Shown here: one piece after another, positions 51,616 through 60,220 of the stretch | How the letters are laid out: each line of letters begins with the position of its first letter | How positions within the stretch are numbered: the stretch's first letter is position 1 | Notes under the pieces: model-generated | The model's database searches: none | Told to the model about the DNA's origin: nothing | Seen by the model: only the letters and a program-made list of their open reading frames with translations | Position numbers and translations under genes: made by a program | NCBI GenBank assembly: GCA_963788975.1 | Contig: CAWBIJ010000004.1 | Coordinates: 682,001 to 746,000, forward strand | Origin: VRUE01 sp963788975 | GTDB lineage: Bacteria; Actinomycetota; Thermoleophilia; Solirubrobacterales; 70-9 | Direction of reading: 5' to 3' | DNA: 64,000 nucleotides

Positions 51616-52911
51616 CTACATAGCGGAGTATCGCTCGGCTCGATCCTCGCCACGGGCGATCAGGGCCGTGCGGACCACGCCACTGCGGAGCGCCATCCGT
51701 TGCAGCGTCGCCGCCACCCGCCCAGGCGGTGTCAGCTTGCCGAGCTTGAGCAGGTCGGTGGCCTTTTCACTCGCCGGCGGATAGATCAAGGACCGGTTGA
51801 CGAAGCGCTTGAAGCGCTTCCCACGCTGACCGGTGGCGACGATTGTGTCTCGCTCGAAGCCGGACGTGATCAGCGCGCCTGCCGAACCCAGGTCGAGGCA
51901 GGTGAGGTAAAGCGGCTGCCTGTAGTGGGCGAGGGAGCGACCGAGGACCGCGGCGGCGGCGTTCTCCCCCGCCTGGCGGCCTTGCGGTATCGCGTGCTGG
52001 CATGACATCAGGGCGAGGTGCTCGTCGTCGACCGACACCCGGGCGCTGTCGCCGGCTGCCCAGACACCGTCCGCGCCGGTCGCCATGTGCGAATCGACCG
52101 AGAGGCGCCCATGCCGATCAAGCCTCAGGCCAAGCTGCTCGTTCAGGGAGCTGGCCCGCGGCCCGACGGTCCAGACCGTGAGGCTGGTGTCAATCCGCTC
52201 TCCGCCGGAGAGCATCACCCTGTCCTCGTCCACTTCGGCGACGTGCGCGCCCACCTGGCTTTCGACCCCGAGCGAGCCCAGCGCCTCCTCGATGACGGTG
52301 CGCGCCTTGAGCCCGAATTCCGGCGCAATGGTCGCCGCCTGCTCGATGAGGCGAACCGACACCTCCTCCGGTGGCACTCTTGCCGCCTTAGCAGCCGCGC
52401 GCAGCATGTCGGAGAGCTCAGCCGCGACCTCGAGCCCAGAGAACCCGGCCCCAACCACCGTGGCGCTGAATCTCTGATCCGGTTGAGCGCCCAGCAACTC
52501 GACCGCGTCGTGCAGCGCCACGGCTTGCGCATAGGTGTCGACGCAATGGACACCGGCGGCCTCTGGCAACGACACCGCGCTACCTGCGCTGAGGACCAAC
52601 TGGTCGTAGCGGAGCTCGCCGGGGGAGTCGCCGGCCAACGTCAGCGTGCGGCGATCAACGTCGATTGCCTCGACGCTCGCCCGCCGGCGCTCGACCCCGA
52701 CGGGCGGCAGCAGGCAGTCAAGCGGTACATGCACGCCGCCCAGATCAGATTCATGAAGGCGCGGTCGAATGACGAGGCTGTCGCCGGGGCTGACCAGCGT
52801 GATCTCGACCTCACCCTCGGCGCGACCCTGACGCAGCGCTCTCGCAGCGCCCATCGCCGCCCAAACCCCGGCGAAGCCCCCGCCAACGATCACGATCCTT
52901 CGTCGCCTCAT
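51616..52911 (-). CDS. type II NADH dehydrogenase-like FAD oxidoreductase
   Basis: A 431-residue two-dinucleotide-binding-domain flavoprotein. IVIVGGGFAGVWAAMGAARA is the FAD motif; ATVVGAGFSGLEVAAELSDM is the NAD(P) motif; GRLSVDSHMATGADGVWAAG and DSA form the second FAD motif; CQHAIPQGRQAGENAAA and YLTCLDLGSAGALIT are NDH-2 features. It would oxidise NADH and pass electrons to a quinone or another acceptor, probably peripheral to the membrane. It is the first gene of an operon with the ECF41 sigma and the four-helix membrane protein, the standard ECF41 oxidoreductase partner. Confidence 0.88.
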   Translation of the reverse strand: MRRRRIVIVGGGFAGVWAAMGAARALRQGRAEGEVEITLVSPGDSLVIRPRLHESDLGGVHVPLDCLLPPVGVERRRASVEAIDVDRRTLTLAGDSPGELRYDQLVLSAGSAVSLPEAAGVHCVDTYAQAVALHDAVELLGAQPDQRFSATVVGAGFSGLEVAAELSDMLRAAAKAARVPPEEVSVRLIEQAATIAPEFGLKARTVIEEALGSLGVESQVGAHVAEVDEDRVMLSGGERIDTSLTVWTVGPRASSLNEQLGLRLDRHGRLSVDSHMATGADGVWAAGDSARVSVDDEHLALMSCQHAIPQGRQAGENAAAAVLGRSLAHYRQPLYLTCLDLGSAGALITSGFERDTIVATGQRGKRFKRFVNRSLIYPPASEKATDLLKLGKLTPPGRVAATLQRMALRSGVVRTALIARGEDRAERYSAM

Positions 52912-53064
52912 ACAAGAGAGACGACACAGCCCTCGGAAATGTGACGGGATCTCGCTCGGGCAGCTTGTACTTCCGACTCTCCCTCTTAGGCCTCACCTCG
53001 CCCCAGCGCTTGCCCCAAGGGCCGATTTTGCACCCTGTTGTCTGCGCTCCCAGAAACGCGAAAA

Positions 53065-53080
53065 CCCCGCATTTGCGGGG
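53065..53080 (-). terminator. terminator of tRNA-fMet
   Basis: CCCCGC / GCGGGG, 6-bp stem with a 4-nt loop, followed on the minus strand by TTTTCG (53064-53059). It begins 13 bp beyond the 3' end of the tRNA. Confidence 0.75.
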
Positions 53081-53092
53081 CTTTCGTTGATA

Positions 53093-53166
<74 letters not shown>

Positions 53167-53207
53167 GCGGTCTGTCAATGCTAGCAACGCGGCTAGAGTG
53201 CCGGGAC

Positions 53208-54137
53208 ATGCCTGGAGATCCTCGCAAGGTCGCTGTCGTCGACGTCGGCACCAACTCGACTCGGCTGCTCGTCGCCGACGTCGATGGGCGCGTCTCCAAG
53301 CTCGAACGGCAGAGCCGGGTGACGCGGCTGGGGCGCGGGGTCGACCTCTCGGGCCAGCTCTCCAACGAGGCGGTCGAGGCTACCTGCGCGGCGATCGCCG
53401 ACTACGTCTCGATCTACCGCGAGGCTGGTGCCGATGCTGTCGACGCGATCGCGACCAGCGCCGTCCGCGACGCCGCCAACGGCGAGGCCTTCATCGCCGA
53501 GCTGCGCGAGCGCTTCGCGCTCTCGGCCCGCGTCCTCGACGGCGCTGAGGAGGCGCGCCTCACCTACCTTGGCGCGACCTCCGAGCACCTGCCCACCGAG
53601 CCGACCGTGGTGATCGACATCGGCGGCGGCTCGACCGAGCTGGTGGTCGGCGTCGGCGAGGAGATCGACTTCCGCGCCTCGCTGCAGGCGGGGGTCGTCC
53701 GCCACACCGAGCGCCACGTCTCGGCCGACCCCCCGACCGCGACCGAGCTGGAGGCGCTGGCCGCCGACGTCCGCGGCCTGATCGAGACCGCGATCGACGG
53801 CCAGCCCGAGGCCCGGGCCACGGCCGGGATCGCCGTCGCAGGCACCCCCACCTCCCTGGCCTCGATCGAGTTGGAGCTCGAGCCCTACGACCCCGCCCGC
53901 GTGCACGGGCACGTCCTCACCCTGGAGACGATCCAGCGACTGCTCTCGCAGCTGGCCTCGGCTCCCCTCGCCGAGCGGGCCGAGATACGAGGCCTCCACC
54001 CCGACCGCGCCCCGACGATCGTCACCGGCGTGGTCATCCTGGTCGAGGCGATGCGCGCGTTCGGACTCGACCGAGTCGAGGTCTCCGAGCACGACATCCT
54101 CTACGGGGCGGCCCTCTCGCTCGCTTCCCGCGCCTGA
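53208..54137 (+). CDS. Ppx/GppA family exopolyphosphatase/pppGpp phosphatase
   Basis: A 309-residue ASKHA-fold enzyme. VAVVDVGTNSTRLLVADVDG is the first phosphate loop; ATSAVRDAANGEAFI, LDGAEEARLTYLGATSE, VVIDIGGGSTELVVGVGE (second loop) and GIAVAGTPTSLASIELELEP are all conserved. It hydrolyses terminal phosphates of polyphosphate or converts pppGpp to ppGpp. The length (309) is that of the short actinobacterial Ppx1 type lacking the C-terminal HD domain. ATG 53208 gives the usual N-terminus MPGDPRKVAVVD; upstream starts would overlap the tRNA. Confidence 0.9.
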   Translation: MPGDPRKVAVVDVGTNSTRLLVADVDGRVSKLERQSRVTRLGRGVDLSGQLSNEAVEATCAAIADYVSIYREAGADAVDAIATSAVRDAANGEAFIAELRERFALSARVLDGAEEARLTYLGATSEHLPTEPTVVIDIGGGSTELVVGVGEEIDFRASLQAGVVRHTERHVSADPPTATELEALAADVRGLIETAIDGQPEARATAGIAVAGTPTSLASIELELEPYDPARVHGHVLTLETIQRLLSQLASAPLAERAEIRGLHPDRAPTIVTGVVILVEAMRAFGLDRVEVSEHDILYGAALSLASRA

Positions 54138-54256
54138 TCGCGGGTAACTATGCATACCGAAGGGGAGCGAGTCCGGGTCCCCGATGGACAGGGAGCGGGC
54201 AAGTTGCGCTCCAGATGGGAAAAGCCGACCCTCGAACCCATAAAAGTGGGTAGTCT

Positions 54257-54506
54257 CCGTATACTTACTATCTAGTAGCCACCAAAACGGTGACTAGACG
54301 TATCGGATAGCGGGGCAGATAATCGGCTCAACCGGAAAGAGGTGGGGTCAATCTTCACCCCGGATCCGGTACAGGGTTTGGACGATTGCCGCATCATGGC
54401 GCCTCCCGCCGTCCGGACCCACCAAATAAAGACTGGTCCCTGAAGACGTACCCCTGCCCGTCCTGAGGGACCAACTTGAATCGGCCGCCAGCGATGGCGG
54501 CCGATT
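54257..54506. ncRNA. candidate structured RNA, strand uncertain
   Basis: This gap has no gene but a series of strong stem-loops. 54257-54306: CCG, ATAC, CTAGT, CACC pairing with GGTG, ACTAG, GTAT, CGG. About 54344-54361: GGGGT with ACCCC. About 54378-54414: GGACG with CGTCC, enclosing GCC/GGC. 54434-54473: TGGTCCCT with AGGGACCA. 54479-54506: a 12-bp perfect stem AATCGGCCGCCA with TGGCGGCCGATT and a GCGA tetraloop. Five stems in 250 bp is far above chance. I could not match it to tmRNA, RNase P, SRP, 6S or a known riboswitch. The last stem could be a terminator for a plus-strand RNA. Confidence 0.5.
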
Positions 54507-54563
54507 CTCGTTAGGGAAGACCTCCCGGCACCGCATGCACAGCAGCGGGAAAATTCCCTTTTC

Positions 54564-56177
54564 TCAAGCCAAATTCGACTTGCGGGGGTAGGCGATCGCG
54601 GGGTCGGTGAGGACGTTGACCAGGGTTGGCTTACCGGACGCGAAGGCCCGCTCGAGCGCCGGCTTCAGCTCGTCCGGCTCGCGCACCAGGACCCCCTCGC
54701 AACCCAGTGACTCGACCACTTGGTCATAGCGGGTCTCGGGCCGCAACTCCGCCGCAACCGAGTATCCGTAAAGGAACTGCATCGGGTGATGCTCCAGGCC
54801 CCAGATCCCGTTGTTGCCCATCACACCCACCACACCGAGACCGTGACGCGCCATTGTGTCGAACTCCATGCCCGCGAAACCAAACGCGCCATCGCCGAGC
54901 AAAAGACAGACCTGGCGATCCGGATTGGCCAACTTGGCACCGATCGCCTGACCGGGCCCGGCGCCGAGGCAACCGAAGGGCCCAGGGTCCATCCAACAGC
55001 CCGGCTCGAACGTCTCGATCAGGCGACCTGCATAGGAGACGAAGTCGCCGCCGTCGCCGACCACGACCGCGTCGCGGTCGAGCACTTCGCCGAGCTCCTT
55101 GTAAACGCGCATGGGGTGTAGCGGCGAACGCGGGTCGTTCAGCTCCTCCTGCTCGGCCGCCCGCTTCTCCGCCTCGATCTTGCGCAGCTCGGTGAGCCAG
55201 GGCTCGCTGCGCCGCGACCCCTCCCCCACCTGCTCGCGGATCGCGGCCAGACTGGCGGCCACATCGCCGACCATGTCAACTTGCGGCCCCCGGTTGGCGG
55301 TCAGCTCGTTCGGGGCGGCGTCGAGGCGGATCAGCTTCGTCTCCTCGCCGAAGCTGTCGCCGAAGCCGAGGCGGAAGTCGATCGGGACGCCGACGACGAG
55401 GGCGACGTCGGCGCCGCGCAGGCCGGCGCCCCGGGCGCGGCTGAAGGCCAGCTCGTGGTCGGCGGGGAGACAACCGCGGCCGAGGCCGTTGAGGAAGACC
55501 GGGATCCCGAGCGCCTCGGCCAGCGCCCGCAGCTCAACCTCGCCGTGTCCCCAGTAGAGGCCGCTGCCGGCCATGATCGCCGGCCGCTCGGCGCCGGCCA
55601 GCAACGCCGCCGCCTCTTCGACTCCGTCGGCGGGCTGCGCCTCCCCGGTCGCGGGCAGAGGCGGCACGTCCGGCTCGGCCTCGGTGAAGACGACGTCGAG
55701 GGGGTAGTCGACGAAGGTGGGGCCGCCCGGCGCCGTCAGCGCCAGGTCGAGCGCCGCCGCGGTCCGCGCCGCGATCTGCTCCGGCGCCTTGACCGTCTCC
55801 GCCGACTTGACCAGCGGCGTGATGAAAGGCAAGTGGTCGATCTCCTGTAGCGACCCCGAGCCCCAGCGCAGCTCCGGCGCTCGCCCGCCGAGTACGCAGA
55901 CTGGTGAGCCATTCGCCTGGGCGCCGGCGATCGCGCTGATCCCGTTCGTCACCCCCGGCCCGGCGGTCAGGGCGGCAACGCCGACCTTCCGCGTCGCCTT
56001 CGCGAACCCCTCGGCGGCGAAGGCGGCCGTCTGCTCGTGTCGCACGTCGACGATCTCGATCCCCTCCTCGCGACACCCGTCATAGATCGAGAACAAGTGC
56101 CCGCCGGAGAGCGTGAAGAGATGCGTCACGCCCCTGGACTTGAGGACCTTCGCGACTATGCGCCCCCCGTGCTCCAT
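54564..56177 (-). CDS. thiamine-diphosphate-dependent enzyme, acetolactate synthase-like
   Basis: A 537-residue ThDP enzyme with the three-domain acetolactate synthase/oxalyl-CoA-decarboxylase layout. VTHLFTLSGGHLFSIYDGCR, VRHEQTAAFAAEGFAKATRK (Glu activating ThDP) and AALTAGPGVTNGISAIAGAQ are N-terminal; LLGDGAFGFAGMEFDTMARH followed by GNNGIWGLEHH is the GDG...N ThDP motif. True IlvB usually exceeds 560 residues and has a regulatory partner; none is here. 2-hydroxyacyl-CoA lyase or a related carboligase is equally possible. ATG 56177 follows a structured leader; longer readings run through tRNA-Leu and are wrong. Confidence 0.85.
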   Translation of the reverse strand: MEHGGRIVAKVLKSRGVTHLFTLSGGHLFSIYDGCREEGIEIVDVRHEQTAAFAAEGFAKATRKVGVAALTAGPGVTNGISAIAGAQANGSPVCVLGGRAPELRWGSGSLQEIDHLPFITPLVKSAETVKAPEQIAARTAAALDLALTAPGGPTFVDYPLDVVFTEAEPDVPPLPATGEAQPADGVEEAAALLAGAERPAIMAGSGLYWGHGEVELRALAEALGIPVFLNGLGRGCLPADHELAFSRARGAGLRGADVALVVGVPIDFRLGFGDSFGEETKLIRLDAAPNELTANRGPQVDMVGDVAASLAAIREQVGEGSRRSEPWLTELRKIEAEKRAAEQEELNDPRSPLHPMRVYKELGEVLDRDAVVVGDGGDFVSYAGRLIETFEPGCWMDPGPFGCLGAGPGQAIGAKLANPDRQVCLLLGDGAFGFAGMEFDTMARHGLGVVGVMGNNGIWGLEHHPMQFLYGYSVAAELRPETRYDQVVESLGCEGVLVREPDELKPALERAFASGKPTLVNVLTDPAIAYPRKSNLA

Positions 56178-56231
56178 AGATTTGAGCCTATATATGCCGC
56201 CGCGGAGCTGTCTTGGAGGAAATGGGTGCGC

Positions 56232-56324
56232 GGCTGGCGAGCGCCGGGCTAAGCGAGGCAAGGACGCAAGGAGGTCAGGTAGCAGCGCTACCTGACTGAC
56301 TGAGGACGCAGCATCGCGCCAGCC
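56232..56324 (-). promoter_or_regulatory. structured leader upstream of the ThDP enzyme
   Basis: An outer stem GGCTGGCG (56232-56239) with CGCCAGCC (56317-56324) encloses a perfect 10-bp hairpin, GTCAGGTAGC (56274-56283) with GCTACCTGAC (56287-56296). It begins 55 bp before the start codon at 56177 and ends 56 bp from the tRNA-Leu 3' end. It could be a terminator of the tRNA or an attenuator for the enzyme. Confidence 0.45.
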
Positions 56325-56379
56325 CGCCGCCGTCAGACGCGTGCCCAGAGACTCCAAGCCAGCTCCGCGGCGGCGGAAG

Positions 56380-56466
56380 TGCCCGGGGCGGGATTCGAAC
56401 CCGCAAGCCCACCTCAACGGGCAGCACCTTTTAAGGGCACCGCGTTTGCCATTCCGCCACCCGGGC
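56380..56466 (-). tRNA. tRNA-Leu (anticodon TAA)
   Basis: A class II tRNA of 87 bases on the minus strand. Acceptor GCCCGGG pairs with CCCGGGC, D-arm GCGGAATGGCAAACGC, anticodon loop CTTAAAA (TAA), a long variable arm with GCCCGTTGAGGTGGGC, T-arm GCGGGTTCGAATCCCGC. CCA is not encoded. Confidence 0.95.
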
Positions 56467-56590
56467 CCGGCGATTCTAGCCACGCCAGAACGGCATAAAG
56501 CAGGCATAAATCTTTGCCAAGGCGCAACTAACCCATTGCTACGGTGTCTCTTGAGACAGGAACACGCCTTCCCTGGATTGGAGAGATCGC

Positions 56591-58132
56591 TTGGAGGCTT
56601 CCGCTCTTACACACGCCAGTCGCCGCGGATTGCTCGCTCGGCGCACGCCCCTGCTCAAGCTGCAGGGCGACCAGCGCCTGATCGCGATCGCCCGCAGCGG
56701 CAATCCTGGTGCCTTCGAGACGATCGTCGACCGCTACCAGGGCCGCCTGCTCGGCTTCTGCCGGCAGATGCTGGGCTCGACCGAGGACGCAGAAGACGTC
56801 CTGCAGGAGGTCTTCGTCAACGCCTACCGGGCGATGCTCGCCGACGAGCGCGAGATCAACCTGCGCCCGTGGCTCTATCGGATCGCCCGCAACCGCTGCC
56901 TCAACCAACTGCGCAAGCCAACCGCCGACGCCCAGGAATCGATGGACATGGTGCCGGCAGTTGAGGCCTCTTCGACCGCGGAGAAGGTCCACAACCGCGA
57001 GGAGTTCCGCCAGCTCCTCGCTGACGTCAGCAAGCTTCCCGAGACCCAGCGCTCCGCCCTGCTGCTGCGCGAGATGGATGCGATGTCCTACGAGGAGATC
57101 GCCCAGGCGATGGAGACCAGCGTGCCCTCGGTCAAGTCGCTACTGGTGCGGGCGCGGATCTCGCTCGCCGAGGCGAGCCAGGCGCGCCAGCTGACCTGCG
57201 GCGAGGTGCGGCTGGAGCTGGCCGAGGCCGCCGAGGGCCTGCGCAAGGTCTCCGGGCCAGTGCGCCGCCACGTGCGCGATTGCGAGGAGTGCGCCGACTT
57301 CCGTTCCCAGGTGCGCAGCAACGACAAGGTCCTTGCCGCGCTCTTCCCCGCCGGCCCGCTGCTGGCGATGAAGGCCTTCCTGATCTCCAAGCTCGGCTTC
57401 GGCAGCGCCGGAGGCGGGGCCACCGCAGCCGGAACCGGCGCCGGAGCGGGAGCAACCGCAGGTGCTGGCGCGATCGGTGGAGTTGGCGCAGCGCTCGGCA
57501 GCGGTGGCGCCGCGGGCGGCATCGGCGCGGTCGGCGGAGCACTCGGGACCAAGGCGGTGGCGGGAATGGTGACCGCAGCCGTGCTCACCGCCGGCGCCGT
57601 CGGCGTTGAGCGGCAGGTCATCCATCCCTCTTCGGACCAGAGCCCCGTCGCGTCGATCTCGCAGGCGCCTTCCAGGGTCTCGCTCGGCGCGGCGCACCCG
57701 ACGCTGCCGCAGCCGGCAGAAGCCCCAGCACCACCAGTCGAAACCGTACCTCCGCCCGAGCCAACGCCGATCGCCGCGGAGTCGGTCCCGCCGGTGGAAC
57801 CGGCAACCCTCCCGGCCGACGAAGCCGCGGGCACATCGAAACCGGCCCTCGACGCCGATGAGACGGCGAGCGCCTCCCCTGCCGCCCCGCACGTGACCGG
57901 CGCGACCTCTGAGGCCGGTGCGCCGGCTTCCGGCGAGACCGTGGTCGTGACCGTTGGCACGTCGCCGCCACCTCCGCCCCCGGCGGAATCGAGCCCACCG
58001 GCGGAATCGACCCCGCCCCCCGCTGCGACCGAACCGCCGCCACCCGCGGAACCCGCCCCGGAACCGGGCTCAGGCTCCTCCGGGGGCTCACCTGAAGCAG
58101 GCGGCGGCTCACCCGAAGGCGAAACCCCCTAA
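56591..58132 (+). CDS. ECF sigma factor fused to zinc-finger and long Pro/Ala-rich tail
   Basis: A 513-residue protein. Sigma region 2 (FETIVDRYQGRLLGFCRQML, TEDAEDVLQEVFVNAYRAML) and region 4 (LPETQRSALLLREMDAMSYE, EIAQAMETSVPSVKSLLVRA) occupy about residues 40-200. They are followed by a ZAS-like zinc-finger: H227-x3-C231-x2-C234 in RRHVRDCEECADF, normally found in separate anti-sigma factors. Then a Gly/Ala stretch (about 270-325), a hydrophobic helix (AVAGMVTAAVLTAGAVGV) and 170 residues of Pro/Ala/Glu-rich low complexity. This suggests a membrane-tethered sigma with an internal anti-sigma and an extracellular, wall-spanning tail. TTG 56591 has GGAGAG five bases upstream. Confidence 0.85.
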   Translation: MEASALTHASRRGLLARRTPLLKLQGDQRLIAIARSGNPGAFETIVDRYQGRLLGFCRQMLGSTEDAEDVLQEVFVNAYRAMLADEREINLRPWLYRIARNRCLNQLRKPTADAQESMDMVPAVEASSTAEKVHNREEFRQLLADVSKLPETQRSALLLREMDAMSYEEIAQAMETSVPSVKSLLVRARISLAEASQARQLTCGEVRLELAEAAEGLRKVSGPVRRHVRDCEECADFRSQVRSNDKVLAALFPAGPLLAMKAFLISKLGFGSAGGGATAAGTGAGAGATAGAGAIGGVGAALGSGGAAGGIGAVGGALGTKAVAGMVTAAVLTAGAVGVERQVIHPSSDQSPVASISQAPSRVSLGAAHPTLPQPAEAPAPPVETVPPPEPTPIAAESVPPVEPATLPADEAAGTSKPALDADETASASPAAPHVTGATSEAGAPASGETVVVTVGTSPPPPPPAESSPPAESTPPPAATEPPPPAEPAPEPGSGSSGGSPEAGGGSPEGETP

Positions 58133-58153
58133 CTACCCGCCGGTGCCCGGGCC

Positions 58154-59083
58154 TCAGGAGAGGCCGATCACCTTGAGGCGGCGCATCAGGCAGGTGCCGG
58201 CGAATTTGCGCGTGTCTTCGAGCGAGTAGCCAAATAGCTCGAAGTCGTCGTCGAAGTCTTTTGCCCAAGGGGGCTGCAGCACGCCGTCGGCGACCGGCAG
58301 GGACTCCTCCAGGGTGCGTTTGATCGCCTGCTTGTAGCGGTCGTCCTCGCGCGCCTTTTCGCGCAGGAAGACGGAGCCGAAGGCGACGTGGCGGTGCTCG
58401 TCGCGGGCGACGTTCTGGAAGCCCTCGACGAAGGCGGGCAGCGTCCCCTCGCTTTCGTTGTAGTCCATGATGAAGTGCTGGCCGGTGAGGGCCAGCATCC
58501 CCTCGATCACCATGTGGTAGAGCGTCACCGCTTCGACCAGGACCTCGGTGTCCTCGGGTTCGGCGGAGAGGCGGTCGGTGCGCTTCTTCAGCATCTCGTC
58601 GAAGAGGCGACCGAAGTTCTCGTTCAGGTGCTCGGAGGTCTCGGCGAGCATCTCGGTAAGGCCGTCGGCCTCGAGCACCCCGACCTCGCGGTAGAAGCGC
58701 TCGAAGAAGCGCACGTGGCGCGCCTCGTCGGCGATCTGGGTGCAGAGGAAGATCCGCTGGTCCTCGGTCGGGGCGGCACGCATGATCGGCCCCAGCTCCT
58801 CGGCCACCTTCTGCTCGCCGATGAAGAACGAGGACAGCCCGTACATCCGCTGGAAGCGCTCTTCGGCGCTGATCCGCTCGTGCCAGTCTTCGCGGTCGCG
58901 AGTGAAGTCGAGCTCCTGGGTCTGCCACTGCTGGCGCTCCCAGAGCATGTAGAGGTCCTCGTAGCCGAGCAGTTTGACGTCGGCGGTGCGGTCGGCAGCC
59001 TCCATCAGCGCCGGGTCGGCGGTGGCCTGGAAGTCGGCCCGTTCGGTCCTCGACTGCGTCCCGGTTGCCTCTTTAGTCCCCAT
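58154..59083 (-). CDS. R2-like ligand-binding oxidase (ribonucleotide reductase small-subunit fold)
   Basis: A ferritin-fold di-metal carboxylate protein of 309-312 residues. Ligands: Glu in WQTQELDFTRD, Glu and His in QIADEARHVRFF, Glu in LYHMVIEGMLALTG, and Glu and His in VARDEHRHVAFGS, the E/ExxH pattern of R2 and R2lox. It lacks the C-terminal peptide by which true R2 binds R1, and no R1 is adjacent; the length fits R2lox (Mn/Fe oxidase with a bound lipid). Substrate unknown. ATG 59083 is nine bases after GAGGAG; an ATG at 59092 abuts that site. Confidence 0.82.
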   Translation of the reverse strand: MGTKEATGTQSRTERADFQATADPALMEAADRTADVKLLGYEDLYMLWERQQWQTQELDFTRDREDWHERISAEERFQRMYGLSSFFIGEQKVAEELGPIMRAAPTEDQRIFLCTQIADEARHVRFFERFYREVGVLEADGLTEMLAETSEHLNENFGRLFDEMLKKRTDRLSAEPEDTEVLVEAVTLYHMVIEGMLALTGQHFIMDYNESEGTLPAFVEGFQNVARDEHRHVAFGSVFLREKAREDDRYKQAIKRTLEESLPVADGVLQPPWAKDFDDDFELFGYSLEDTRKFAGTCLMRRLKVIGLS

Positions 59084-59155
59084 CAGGCTCATCTCCTCAG
59101 CTCAGCTGGCGTTCGAGCGAGACTAGCACCGGACTGGCTGGTCAGCCAGTCGTTC

Positions 59156-59869
59156 TCAGGCGCTGTGCGACTCGCCTGGCGCCAGCACGACCACCCGCGA
59201 GGAGGTCTTCTGCTCGACCTCGCCCTTGAACGCCTCGGCGTCTGTCTCGATCGGCGGGAAGGTGTCGTAATGCATCGGGATCACGGTCGGGGCGGCGACG
59301 AACTCCGCCGCGACGACGGCGTCGTGGCGGTCCATCGTGTAGTGGCCGCCAATCGGCAGCAGGGCGATGTCGACCGGGTTGCGTTCGGCGATCAGCTTCA
59401 TGTCGCCGAAGAGGCAGGTGTCACCGGCGTGGTAGACGGTCTTGCCGCCGATGTTGATCAGCAGGCCCGCCGGGACCCCGATCGAGATCCCGTGCTCGGC
59501 GCTGAACGGCGCCTCATCGGAGCCGGGGATCGTGTTGGTGTGCCAGGCGGGGACGAGCTTGATCCAGCCCCACTCGAACTCGACCGTGCCACCGAGATTG
59601 GGGTCGCTGACCGCGTCCGCCCCCTGCGAGTCGAGCCAGTTGGCGAGCTCGACGATCGCGACGCAGTGCGCACCGGTGCGCATGGCGACCGCGACGACGT
59701 CGGCCATGTGATCGGCGTGGCCGTGGGTAAGCGCGATGTGGGTCGGCTCGACCTCCTCCGCGGTGGCCACGGCAGCGGGGTTTTTGGGCTTCAGGAACGG
59801 GTCGACCAGGAGCGTGGTCTCTCCCTCGCTCAGCTCGAAGCACGCCTGCCCGTGAAACTTGATCTCCAT
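59156..59869 (-). CDS. UPF0173 metal-dependent hydrolase (UlaG-like metallo-beta-lactamase fold)
   Basis: A 237-residue MBL-fold hydrolase. ALTHGHADHMADVVAVA is the HxHxDH zinc motif, preceded by LLVDPFLKPKNPAAV. GGKTVYHAGDTCLFGDMKLI, LLPIGGHYTMDRHDAV and VIPMHYDTFPPIE give the remaining ligands. UPF0173 is a conserved family whose physiological substrate is unknown; UlaG relatives open lactones. It starts three bases after the stop of the small protein upstream (59873-60199), so the two are an operon. Confidence 0.87.
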   Translation of the reverse strand: MEIKFHGQACFELSEGETTLLVDPFLKPKNPAAVATAEEVEPTHIALTHGHADHMADVVAVAMRTGAHCVAIVELANWLDSQGADAVSDPNLGGTVEFEWGWIKLVPAWHTNTIPGSDEAPFSAEHGISIGVPAGLLINIGGKTVYHAGDTCLFGDMKLIAERNPVDIALLPIGGHYTMDRHDAVVAAEFVAAPTVIPMHYDTFPPIETDAEAFKGEVEQKTSSRVVVLAPGESHSA

Positions 59870-59872
59870 CTC

Positions 59873-60199
59873 TCAGTTCTCCTCTTTCGACTCTTCCGCC
59901 GCCGCGGTCTCCTCGCGTAGTGCCCAGCCGACCGCGACTCCAACCATCATTCCCATCCTCGCCTCCTCGGCGAGCAGCGTGCGCACCGCGGCGATCCGCG
60001 CGTCCGGGTCGGGGACGGTGGCAGCCTTCAGGGTCTCCGCCTCGTGCGACTCCCCGAACCAGCCGCCCTCGGCCAGCGCCGAGGCGAGCACCCGCTGCAG
60101 CTGCGGGGCGGCACGCGTGACGATCTGCTCCGCCTCGGCGAAGCGCTCCACGTCGCTCAGCCGCTCGATCGCGGCCTCCAGCTGCTCGTCGGGGATCAT
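59873..60199 (-). CDS. small helical protein of unknown function
   Basis: A 108-residue acidic, all-helical protein. LEAAIERLSDVERFAEAEQI and VTRAAPQLQRVLASALAEGG form two amphipathic helices, followed by DARIAAVRTLLAEEARMGMM and one short hydrophobic helix (VGVAVGWAL). No family recognised. Its stop lies three bases before the UPF0173 start, suggesting co-translation and a shared process. Confidence 0.6.
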   Translation of the reverse strand: MIPDEQLEAAIERLSDVERFAEAEQIVTRAAPQLQRVLASALAEGGWFGESHEAETLKAATVPDPDARIAAVRTLLAEEARMGMMVGVAVGWALREETAAAEESKEEN

Positions 60200-60220
60200 C
60201 GCTGGCGGCCAGCCTACGAC

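Noticed and set aside
47292..53092. Search for an integrase or transposase in the tRNA-bounded segment
   Set aside because: None of the genes has a tyrosine or serine recombinase motif, so a mobile element feature was not called; only the repeat is reported.
54241..54510. Structured gap as tmRNA, RNase P RNA, SRP RNA or TPP/cobalamin riboswitch
   Set aside because: The hallmark conserved sequences of these RNAs were not found on either strand.
58388..59920. 510-codon plus-strand open frame opposite the R2-like and UPF0173 genes
   Set aside because: It spans two well-supported genes on the other strand and has no recognisable domain.
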